Source of the DNA: a bacterium Ga0077546
Lineage (GTDB): Bacteria; Cyanobacteriota; Vampirovibrionia; Obscuribacterales; Obscuribacteraceae
Length of the DNA stretch: 19,711 bases
Assembly (NCBI GenBank): GCA_001464165.1
Contig: LNEX01000242.1
Span: forward strand, 1 to 19,711
Reading direction: 5' to 3'
The translations under genes were made by a program, and so were the position numbers. A model generated the notes under the pieces. The model saw only the letters and a program-made list of their open reading frames with translations. It was not told the origin of the DNA and ran no database searches. Shown piece by piece: positions 1-6,011 of this stretch; position 1 is the stretch's first letter, and every line of letters begins with the position of its first letter.

Positions 1-996
1 AACGAGCAGATTGTATATAAGAGGAATCCATTCAACTTTATTGAATGGCATTTTACGCAAAAGCTCAAAAAGCGTGCTCTGGTTGTCGATTATTTGGTAG
101 AACTGCTTTTGCTCCTCAATACTAAGATTAGCTCCACGAGACACTTTTTCTTCAAATTGTGCTTCGGTCAAATTGGGATGTTTGCGGATGAAGTACGAGT
201 TTATAGTCACACCATTCTTCAACAGTACTTCATGCTGTTCTACTAAGGGGCCAGATTCTGCTATCAAAAGCTCAATTGATCTATGTACTGTGCGCTCGCT
301 TGAGCGGTCGTTTGGATAAAAAGAAAATTTGCCTTTGCTCCAAGTCAAAAGCTCCATTATTGCTGCTTCGCCCTTGCATTCTGGGGAGGCAGCGTGCAGT
401 GGCTGGCCGCTTTCAAAGAAAACATCAATTAGTTCGTCGTTCTGAGTGACGCTGAGCAGGCCGGTCATTTTGCTAATCAAAATAGATTGCAGAACATGGG
501 GCACGGTCATATTGAGTAAGTCGCCCTCAAGTGTGGCGTGCCTTGGCATTTCCTGGCTTTCGGTGAAAGCAGCTCTGGCTACTGGAGTGTCATCGCTTGG
601 TACGGTGATGCTCGGTATATTGCTTGCTGTCGCCCTCATGCCGCCGAAAGCTTCAAGCTGCTGGGCATTCATGTCAGTGTTGTCACCCAAGCATTCTCGG
701 GTAAGCAAATTTGTAACTAGACCGATATCGCCCGTCTGATAGTTCCAGCGTATTTCTTTGGCCGGTCCTTCGCCGATAATGAAGGTCCACTGGGGGTCGC
801 CACCATCGCGGTCGCACATAACCGCTAGAGTGCAGTCTCTGGTTGGGTTTTCGGCAATCCAAGGCAGCTCAACCGAGCGGTTCAAGTTCTTTTGGGCCTC
901 CTCCAAGCCGTGAAAGACGTCTTGATACACAGGAATTCCGTGCATTTTTGACAGACGGATTGGGGGAGGGGGTTGCGACTTTTGGGGTCTGAACAT
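1..996 (-). CDS. DUF4388-domain protein, partial (C-terminus beyond window)
   Basis: I read this frame directly: 332 codons without a stop from ATG at 996 to the window edge, so the C-terminus is missing. Residues about 156-248 match the DUF4388 pattern, an LEGDL start followed by a hydrophobic helix, then TGLLSV, a FFESGQPLHA-like strand and a WSKGKFSFYP-like end. DUF4388 domains are usually found in regulatory or gliding/polarity proteins, often next to signalling domains; no enzymatic motif is visible. The N-terminal 150 residues are unfamiliar; the first 15 are basic and proline-rich. There is no obvious ribosome site before ATG 996; Met18 is an alternative start. The gene diverges from the operon that begins near 1169. 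Function is unknown beyond a likely regulatory or scaffold role. Confidence 0.8.
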   Translation of the reverse strand, partial: MFRPQKSQPPPPIRLSKMHGIPVYQDVFHGLEEAQKNLNRSVELPWIAENPTRDCTLAVMCDRDGGDPQWTFIIGEGPAKEIRWNYQTGDIGLVTNLLTRECLGDNTDMNAQQLEAFGGMRATASNIPSITVPSDDTPVARAAFTESQEMPRHATLEGDLLNMTVPHVLQSILISKMTGLLSVTQNDELIDVFFESGQPLHAASPECKGEAAIMELLTWSKGKFSFYPNDRSSERTVHRSIELLIAESGPLVEQHEVLLKNGVTINSYFIRKHPNLTEAQFEEKVSRGANLSIEEQKQFYQIIDNQSTLFELLRKMPFNKVEWIPLIYNLLV

Positions 997-1168
997 CGTG
1001 CGCTACCAATTTCTTGCGTAGATTCTTACTTATGGGGGGCGAGATACCTGGTAATGCTTAGTTTATTCCCCGTTACCGGCGTTTTGCACGGCGTTTTTTG
1101 AACAATATTGATTGCCATTTGGCTCTATTTGAGTCTGATAATAGCGCTAGGGAGGAGGTGAATTGGGC

Positions 1169-1255
1169 ATGAAATTAATATTGGGGAATTATCTCAATAA
1201 TTTTGAGTTTGAATTTGACAGAAGCCATAACTCGCTTTATGGAACTATTTTGTAG
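1169..1255 (+). CDS. Small ORF (28 aa) with very strong ribosome-binding site
   Basis: ATG at 1169 follows a near-ideal Shine-Dalgarno sequence, GGAGGAGGTG at 1151-1160, with 8 bases of spacing. This is among the best ribosome sites in the window. The frame encodes 28 residues beginning MKLILGNYLNNFEFEFDR and ends at TAG 1253-1255, inside the second unit of a 13-bp tandem repeat. The product may be a small protein or leader peptide. It may also be the original N-terminus of the 103-aa gene at 1291, cut off by repeat expansion. No family is recognised. Confidence 0.4.
   Translation: MKLILGNYLNNFEFEFDRSHNSLYGTIL
1215..1243 (+). promoter_or_regulatory. Possible sigma70-type promoter
   Basis: A consensus -35 TTGACA at 1215-1220 is followed after 17 bases by TATGGA at 1238-1243, which matches the -10 consensus at only about half its positions. 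It lies inside the small ORF at 1169, so it may simply be coding sequence. If real, it would start transcription just upstream of the gene at 1291. Confidence 0.2.
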
Positions 1256-1299
1256 GACTGTTTTGTAGGACTATTTTATGGAACTGCTTTATGGACGTA
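1235..1299 (+). repeat. Five tandem 13-bp units across a gene start
   Basis: Five contiguous 13-bp units are at 1235-1247, 1248-1260, 1261-1273, 1274-1286 and 1287-1299. Units 1 and 4 are (C/T)TTTATGGAACT(A/G). Units 2 and 3 are TTTTGTAGGACT(A/G) and carry TAG. Unit 5 supplies the ATG of the following gene. The unit length is not a multiple of three, so copy-number change alters the reading frame between the upstream small ORF and the gene at 1291. Confidence 0.85.
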
Positions 1300-1602
1300 A
1301 CTGAGAACTTTTCTGAAGATTCGATTGCTAATAGCAGTGCTGATGCTGGGCGCAGTACTATGGCAGTACACCTGTGCGCTGCCGGTTTGGAGATGAGTAT
1401 CGATACAGTCATCGATCATAGCCTTGAGATTGTCTGTCTAGGAGCTAAGCTTGAGCTGACGACGCAGATGCTTGCTGATACTTCAAGGCGCTTAGAAGCT
1501 GCCATGCTAAGAATTGGACAGCGCGAAGCTGAGCTTCATTCTAGCCTCAGTCATGTTGGTCTGGAGCAAGCGAGGATAGCCGGAAGTCAAGCTCATGGGT
1601 AG
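1291..1602 (+). CDS. Hypothetical protein, 103 aa, first complete gene of the two-component operon
   Basis: I do not recognise this protein. It has an acidic, serine-rich N-terminus (residues 1-25), then a predicted mostly helical body with alternating hydrophobic and charged residues (about 30-95) that could form a small helical bundle or coiled coil. No signal peptide, membrane span or metal motif is seen. Its ATG lies in the last unit of a 13-bp tandem repeat and has only a weak GGAA element as ribosome site. The ORF at 1169 has a far better one, so the native N-terminus may differ. The stop is 7 bases before the next gene, which supports an operon with the cysteine-peptidase-like protein and the response regulator/histidine kinase pair. 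Confidence 0.6.
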   Translation: MDVTENFSEDSIANSSADAGRSTMAVHLCAAGLEMSIDTVIDHSLEIVCLGAKLELTTQMLADTSRRLEAAMLRIGQREAELHSSLSHVGLEQARIAGSQAHG

Positions 1603-1609
1603 GTTCTGA

Positions 1610-2284
1610 GTGTCACAGTCATTTATTTTTATCAACTATCATCAGGCTTTGCGATTTGGCCATGTCGCTTGGGGTTTTGCTCTTTCGCCTGGAGAATCTA
1701 CTGGAGAAAATGAAGGAAAGAAATATTGTTGGGGCTCATCTGACCATTTGCTGCGCACGCCAATGAGTGACGTCATAGCTTTGGCGAAGTATTCGTATGT
1801 GCCTCCTGGCGGAGATATAGACTTTTGGTGCGAACAAGGTAGTTTTGAACAAATGCTTGAAAGCATGTCTCAAGGGCACCATATTCAGCACCAAAATATT
1901 CATTACCATATTAACTATCATGCTTACAAGGAATTGCATCATGAGAAACTATCTGGCAATAGTGGGCGCGCTTTGCAAGAGTTGGAGTTGATTAAAGCAG
2001 GTGGTTGGTCGCTTTTGACCAATAATTGCATAGATCAGACCTATCGCCTTCTCTCTGCCTATGGCGCTGCCGCCGCATTGGTCGATCCCCGCCTGCGCTA
2101 TAGCAAAGCGTCAAGGACTGGGCAAAAGTTTAGTCGCCTTAGCACTATTCTGCCCCGAAATTGGTTTGCTGCCGCTTCAGGCAAGTCATATACGCTTGAG
2201 CCTCGTAAACCCAGGGCGACTGGAGTAAAAAGCTCAAAAGAGCTACACTCGCTAGAAGCAAAAGGGAGGCAGATCGTAGGCTGA
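1610..2284 (+). CDS. Putative papain-like (NlpC/P60 or LRAT-type) cysteine enzyme, 224 aa
   Basis: The start is GTG, with an AGG-containing element 4 bases upstream. Two motifs suggest the circularly permuted papain-like fold: His18 in an early GHVAWGF strand and Cys140 in LLTNNCIDQTYRLL, where N-N-C begins a helix. In that superfamily the His strand comes before the nucleophile Cys helix, and members are amidases, peptidases or acyltransferases acting on peptidoglycan or lipids. There is no signal peptide, so it would act in the cytoplasm unless exported another way. A His/Tyr-rich stretch (about 90-111) and a basic C-terminus (about 185-224) are notable. The stop TGA at 2282-2284 is separated by one base from the response regulator ATG, which implies co-expression. 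The fold call is my inference from motifs, and the substrate cannot be told. Confidence 0.6.
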   Translation: MSQSFIFINYHQALRFGHVAWGFALSPGESTGENEGKKYCWGSSDHLLRTPMSDVIALAKYSYVPPGGDIDFWCEQGSFEQMLESMSQGHHIQHQNIHYHINYHAYKELHHEKLSGNSGRALQELELIKAGGWSLLTNNCIDQTYRLLSAYGAAAALVDPRLRYSKASRTGQKFSRLSTILPRNWFAAASGKSYTLEPRKPRATGVKSSKELHSLEAKGRQIVG

Positions 2285-2285
2285 A

Positions 2286-2960
2286 ATGGCAAAGATTTTG
2301 TTAGTTGAGGATGATACCAATCTTGCTTTTCTTGTGAAAATGCAGCTGGAGCAAGGCCGGCACCTAGTAGATCATGTTGATACTGGTCTTACTGCAATTA
2401 GTCAGCTGCGCATGACTAGTTATGAACTTGTCATCCTTGATTGGATGCTGCCAGATATTTCGGGCATTGATATTTGCAGACAGTATCGAGGTTCTGGTGG
2501 CAGAACGCCAATCTTGATGTTAACTGCCCGTGGTGCCATTGAAGACAAAGCCACTGGTCTCAATGCTGGTGCTGACGACTATCTGGTTAAGCCATTTCAT
2601 CCAGTTGAGCTCAATGCTCGCGTACAGGCTCTGCTCCGACGCCCTCAAAGCTATGCTGGCAAAATCTTGACTGTGCGTGATATCGAACTAGACACTGAGG
2701 CTTGTCGTGTTTTCCGTGCGGCTCAAGAAGTAGACCTGACCTCAAAAGAGTTTAGTTTGCTCGAACTTTTGATGCGTTACCCCAATCAAAGCTTTACCTT
2801 GGAGACCATTCTCAGTCGAGTATGGCAAAGTGATTCAAGTGCTTCAGTTGACACTGTGCGTACTCATATGAAAACACTACGACGCAAGTTAGGTGATAGC
2901 GAGGAGAACGGTATCATTAGAACTAAGCGTGGAGCCGGATATCGAATAGTAGATCAGTAA
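2286..2960 (+). CDS. OmpR/PhoB-family response regulator
   Basis: The protein has a receiver domain (about 1-118) and a winged-helix DNA-binding output domain (about 128-222). The acidic pocket is Glu8-Asp9-Asp10, the phosphoacceptor is Asp52 (LVILDWMLPD), the switch Thr is Thr80 and the conserved Lys is Lys102 in LVKPF. The output domain shows the usual LTSKEFSLLELL, VDTVRTHMKTLRRKLG and RTKRGAGYRI elements. It would be phosphorylated by the histidine kinase encoded 41 bases downstream and then bind DNA as a dimer; its target genes are not identifiable here. The start ATG is one base after the stop of the papain-like gene. The last codons and TAA lie in a 16-bp tandem duplication that continues into the spacer. 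At 224 aa it has the usual family length. Confidence 0.95.
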   Translation: MAKILLVEDDTNLAFLVKMQLEQGRHLVDHVDTGLTAISQLRMTSYELVILDWMLPDISGIDICRQYRGSGGRTPILMLTARGAIEDKATGLNAGADDYLVKPFHPVELNARVQALLRRPQSYAGKILTVRDIELDTEACRVFRAAQEVDLTSKEFSLLELLMRYPNQSFTLETILSRVWQSDSSASVDTVRTHMKTLRRKLGDSEENGIIRTKRGAGYRIVDQ

Positions 2961-2992
2961 AATAGTAGACCAGTAAAATAGTAGACCAGTAG
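2945..2992 (+). repeat. Three tandem 16-bp units at the response regulator stop codon
   Basis: The units are 2945-2960, 2961-2976 and 2977-2992, with the form AATAGTAGAYCAGTAR. The first encodes the last four residues and TAA of the response regulator; the other two fill most of the 41-base spacer before the histidine kinase. They differ by one or two bases, so the duplication appears recent. Confidence 0.85.
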
Positions 2993-3001
2993 CTAGAGCT
3001 C

Positions 3002-4765
3002 ATGAATAATTCACTTACTGCTAAAACTACGGCAATTATTTTAATTGTGGCGGCGGTATTGATTTATATCGGAACTATGACCCTAAATTTAGCTGCCGAT
3101 AGGCTAGCAAATAGTTATCTTGCCTCTAAACAATTTCAGTTAGTAGATCTTTTGGACCAGATAGTGCTTGATATGTCACGGGCTGATGCGCAGGAGCGTG
3201 AGTATGTACTTACCGGGAACACCCAGACAATTCAACAACACAAGCTTTGTTTTAATCGTATCGACGCTTGTGTAGCCAGATTGAAGACATTGCTATCCGA
3301 TAATTCACGTTACTCGATGTTACTTGATGAATTGACTGATTCAATCAGCTTTAGAAAGAGTTGTGCCGAAGAAGTGATTCAAGTGCGCACTAGCGGTACT
3401 ATGGCTAGTGCTCTTGCTCGGTCCGAAAAATTTGACGAAACTCATTTGACAAGGCATGTAGAATGGCTTGCCAAAGAAGTTTCTGGCACTATTAATAGTG
3501 AAATGACTGCGCGTTTTAGTGAATTAGATAAGGCAAGTCTGACAACCCTGGTTGGCATATCTTTCATTCTGATTTCGGCCCTACTGGCATTGCTTACTGT
3601 AATTCTTGGCGTCAATCGCTATGTCTCCGAGCGCCAGCGGGCAGAAGAAGCATTGCGAGCGGCTCAGCAGGCTCTGTCTGAAAGAGAAGCGCGCATGCGC
3701 GCTTTGGTTGAAACTGCACCCGATGGTATTGTTACAATTAGGTCTGATGGCACCATTGAGTCAGTTAATGCGGTACTAGAAAATCTCTGTGGTGTTCCGG
3801 CATCTGATTTGATTGGGATTGATATCGAGCGCATTATCCCGAGTTTCCTTTTGGACGGCCGTATCAGTGATTTAGCCAGTGGTCAGCGTTCTCCCTTTGG
3901 TGCTGGACGGGAGCTCTACGCTGTTCGGCAGGATGGTAGCCATGTGCCAGTAGAGGTCTCTACTTCTACTGTTAGCCTTGGTCATGAAGACGTCTACACG
4001 GGCATCGTTCGTGATATTACTGAACGCAAAGAAGTTGAAGAACGAGTAAAGGATTTTTACTCTATGGTCTCACATGAGCTGCGCACGCCGCTCGCTTCTA
4101 TTCGTACGGCTCTTGGTCTAATGGAGAGCTTTAGCGATGAGCTCAGTGAGAAAACTAGACCAGTTGTCCGTATCGCTGCTACTGAGGCTGACCGCCTAAT
4201 GCGATTGATAAACGATATTCTTGATATGCGCAAAATTGAATCGGGCAAGCTTGAACTTGCTCTTGATGCTTTTGATGCTAGCAAGCTTGTAAACAAAGCA
4301 ATCGAGGGCATCCACAGCTTGGCGCAAGAATCAAAGGTAACAATTAAGAATGAGGCTAAACAATCACTTGACGTTTACTGCGATGGTGACCGAATTTTGC
4401 AGGTGCTTTCCAACATCTTAGCCAATGCCATTAAGTATTCTCCTAGTCCAGGAAGCGTCATTGTCGCTTGCGAGAAGAGTGGTTCCAGTTGTAAGATTTC
4501 GGTGCGTGATTATGGCCCTGGAGTGGCTAAAAATCAGGCACACAAACTATTCGGTCGATTCGAGCAGTTGCGCTCTAAAGACGGCAAGAATCGAGCTGGT
4601 TCCGGCCTAGGTTTAGCCATAGCCAAAGCAATTGTTGAGCAGCACGGCGGTGAAATTGGGGTGGAGCTACCTAATGGAGGGGGGTCAATTTTCTGGTTCT
4701 CATTGCCTTTGGCTGAGGATGAAATTGAGTCGCTTGAATTGGACGAAGGCGAAATTGCAGAATAG
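3002..4765 (+). CDS. Membrane sensor histidine kinase (CHASE3-like, PAS, HisKA, HATPase)
   Basis: Order of parts in 587 residues: TM1 (about 9-30); a periplasmic helical CHASE3-like domain (about 35-178) with a recognisable DAQEREYVLTGN segment; TM2 (about 182-204); a coiled-coil linker with no clear HAMP domain; a PAS domain (about 230-345) ending in GIVRDITERK; the dimerisation helix with phosphoacceptor His358 in MVSHELRTPL; and a HATPase domain. The ATPase has the N-box (ILANAIKYSP), the D-box DYGPG and the G-box GSGLGLAIAKAI. It autophosphorylates His358 and should pass phosphate to Asp52 of the adjacent response regulator. CHASE3 marks an extracytoplasmic signal of unknown nature; the PAS may sense a second, cytoplasmic one. 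It appears to be the last gene of the operon. The ribosome site before ATG is weak, so it may depend on coupled expression. Confidence 0.95.
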   Translation: MNNSLTAKTTAIILIVAAVLIYIGTMTLNLAADRLANSYLASKQFQLVDLLDQIVLDMSRADAQEREYVLTGNTQTIQQHKLCFNRIDACVARLKTLLSDNSRYSMLLDELTDSISFRKSCAEEVIQVRTSGTMASALARSEKFDETHLTRHVEWLAKEVSGTINSEMTARFSELDKASLTTLVGISFILISALLALLTVILGVNRYVSERQRAEEALRAAQQALSEREARMRALVETAPDGIVTIRSDGTIESVNAVLENLCGVPASDLIGIDIERIIPSFLLDGRISDLASGQRSPFGAGRELYAVRQDGSHVPVEVSTSTVSLGHEDVYTGIVRDITERKEVEERVKDFYSMVSHELRTPLASIRTALGLMESFSDELSEKTRPVVRIAATEADRLMRLINDILDMRKIESGKLELALDAFDASKLVNKAIEGIHSLAQESKVTIKNEAKQSLDVYCDGDRILQVLSNILANAIKYSPSPGSVIVACEKSGSSCKISVRDYGPGVAKNQAHKLFGRFEQLRSKDGKNRAGSGLGLAIAKAIVEQHGGEIGVELPNGGGSIFWFSLPLAEDEIESLELDEGEIAE

Positions 4766-4817
4766 GCCAGTAGGCTATCAAAGCTGTTTCGGCTATACAA
4801 TTTGTGCTGAATATAGA

Positions 4818-4844
4818 GCTATGTGAGCTATATAAGCTGTGCGG
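4818..4844 (+). repeat. Degenerate 9-bp tandem element
   Basis: Three consecutive 9-base units begin with AGCT: AGCTATGTG, AGCTATATA and AGCTGTGCG. They lie in the 120-base gap after the histidine kinase gene. No hairpin with a T-tract was found there, so the operon has no obvious intrinsic terminator. Confidence 0.4.
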
Positions 4845-4886
4845 GATATACTATCTAAAAATGAGAGAGTGGTGAGGCGGAGCGCT

Positions 4887-4979
4887 ATGTCTAAGCAAGA
4901 GCAGTCTAAGCAAGAGCAGTCTAAGCAAGAGCAGTGCGATATACGAATCGGTGAACAACTGCCCTCTCTGTCAGGCTGA
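4887..4979 (+). CDS. Possible leader ORF (30 aa) with SKQEQ repeats
   Basis: ATG 4887 sits 4 bases after GGAG (4879-4882), a good ribosome site. It encodes M, three copies of SKQEQ, then 14 residues to TGA 4977-4979. The end overlaps the start of the following gene by 29 bases in another frame. It could be a leader that couples translation, or the real N-terminus of the next protein separated by a frameshift. Confidence 0.35.
   Translation: MSKQEQSKQEQSKQEQCDIRIGEQLPSLSG
4890..4934 (+). repeat. Three perfect 15-bp tandem units
   Basis: Identical 15-base copies of TCTAAGCAAGAGCAG are at 4890-4904, 4905-4919 and 4920-4934. They encode SKQEQ three times in the leader frame. Perfect identity suggests recent expansion. 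Confidence 0.9.
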
Positions 4980-5232
4980 ATTACTTGGCAGCTTTACTAT
5001 CAATCAAGATTTGATTGAAGAGAGTGTAGAAAATCTGATTGTCCTTTTGCGAGCAGAATTTGATTTGAAGTCTTTGCGCCTAGCTACAGACGCCGATCAA
5101 CTTATAGCCCGAGCAAAAATCAGAGAAATGGTTAGAGAAGATGCCACCGTGCTGACAATCTTTGAGCGTGGTGTAGTGCTTCAGCACTTGCTCAACATCA
5201 TTTTTAATTCAAGAGACGAAGAAAATCTTTGA
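4951..5232 (+). CDS. Small hypothetical protein with N-terminal CPxC motif, 93 aa
   Basis: The protein opens with NNCPLCQAELLG, half of a zinc-ribbon-like motif, followed by a helical acidic body (about 18-90). A second Cys pair is absent, so metal binding would need a dimer or is lost. No family is recognised. The only in-frame start is GTG 4951, which lacks a ribosome site. The ORF at 4887 in another frame has a good site and overlaps this start, so coupled translation or a frameshift is possible. The last 29 bases overlap the 3' end of the convergent phosphodiesterase gene. That it is a real gene is likely but not certain. Confidence 0.5.
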   Translation: MNNCPLCQAELLGSFTINQDLIEESVENLIVLLRAEFDLKSLRLATDADQLIARAKIREMVREDATVLTIFERGVVLQHLLNIIFNSRDEENL

Positions 5233-5953
5233 GGCCTTCGGGATCGTCAGTAATGATTGAGTCTACCCCAAGATCGCAGGCGCGCTTCCAACCTTCTTTA
5301 TTGTTGACTGTCCAAGTATTTACAGTCAAACCAGCATCATGAGCGGCTTTCACAGTGTCGGGGCGAACGCAATCAAAATCTGGATTCCAGCCTGTGGCCC
5401 CTACAGATTTAGCATAGGCGGCCAGGTTGTAGATGACAGAGTCGCCTAGCAGAGCTAGTTTATACTTGGTAGTTTTATCGTGAATTTTTTTTAGAATAAT
5501 GTGATCAAACGAACTAATCATAATTTTGTCTGGATAAGGATAGTCTTTTAGTTGCTTGAGCAGCTCGTCGTCTATGTCAGCATAGTTACCCGGACAATTC
5601 TTGATCTCTATATTGATGGTGAGTTTACCGTCTACCGCGTCAAGTACGTCTTTGAGTAAGGGCAGGCGCTCATCTTTAAATTTGGCCTCGTACCAGCTGC
5701 CGCTATCGAGAGTAGAGAGATCTTTCCAGCTGGCATCTTTAACCGCACCGCTACCACTGGTGGTGCGGTTTAGAGTATCGTCATGGATGACTACCAATTC
5801 ACCTGATTTGCAGCGGTGAATGTCTAGTTCAATACCGTCGGCATTGGCTGCCACGCTTTTCTTGAAGCTTGTCAGGCTATTTTCTGGGCCCCAACGCTTG
5901 CCACCTCGATGGGCCACAACTAGAGGCAGTTTGTGAATACCTTCTTTTGCCAT
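5204..5953 (-). CDS. Glycerophosphodiester phosphodiesterase (GDPD family)
   Basis: The enzyme hydrolyses glycerophosphodiesters to glycerol-3-phosphate and an alcohol, so it recycles products of phospholipid turnover. The protein has the family's TIM-barrel signature: VVAHRGG with His15 and Arg16, PENSLTSF, GIELDIH with metal ligands Glu42 and Asp44, VVIHDDTLNRTT with catalytic His57, INIEIK with Glu116, and a C-terminal VNTWTVN / GVDSIITDDP segment. I chose ATG 5953 (249 aa) because GGAAGTGA lies just upstream and the domain then begins about 10 residues in, as in cytoplasmic UgpQ-type enzymes. An upstream in-frame ATG at 6037 would add a hydrophobic N-terminus (FKIGIAIGLALL) resembling a signal peptide, but it overlaps the preceding gene by 26 bases and lacks good ribosome-site spacing. 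The 3' end overlaps the convergent small gene by 29 bases. It is probably co-transcribed with the repeat protein upstream. Confidence 0.9.
   Translation of the reverse strand: MAKEGIHKLPLVVAHRGGKRWGPENSLTSFKKSVAANADGIELDIHRCKSGELVVIHDDTLNRTTSGSGAVKDASWKDLSTLDSGSWYEAKFKDERLPLLKDVLDAVDGKLTINIEIKNCPGNYADIDDELLKQLKDYPYPDKIMISSFDHIILKKIHDKTTKYKLALLGDSVIYNLAAYAKSVGATGWNPDFDCVRPDTVKAAHDAGLTVNTWTVNNKEGWKRACDLGVDSIITDDPEGLKDFLRLLN
5741..5770. other. Strong inverted repeat inside the phosphodiesterase gene
   Basis: Arms AACCGCACC (5741-5749) and GGTGCGGTT (5762-5770) are perfect complements. The spacer contains a further ACC/GGT pairing around ACT, leaving a 3-base bulge. The arms lie in coding sequence for the RTTSGSGAVKD region, so this may be chance. 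Confidence 0.45.
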
Positions 5954-6011
5954 TAGCTCACTTCCGCTTTGAAATTGTGTTAGAAGAGCAAGACCTATGG
6001 CGATGCCAATT

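Noticed and set aside
446..739. 97-residue plus-strand ORF
   Set aside because: It is antisense to the DUF4388 gene, whose reading frame is open over the whole segment and contains a recognisable domain.
1187..1202. AATTAT-CTCA-ATAATT inverted repeat as an operator
   Set aside because: The arms are only 6 AT-rich bases and lie inside the small ORF at 1169; chance is likely.
4847..4852. TATACT as a -10 box before the SKQEQ leader
   Set aside because: No acceptable -35 element is found 16-18 bases upstream, so I did not list a promoter.
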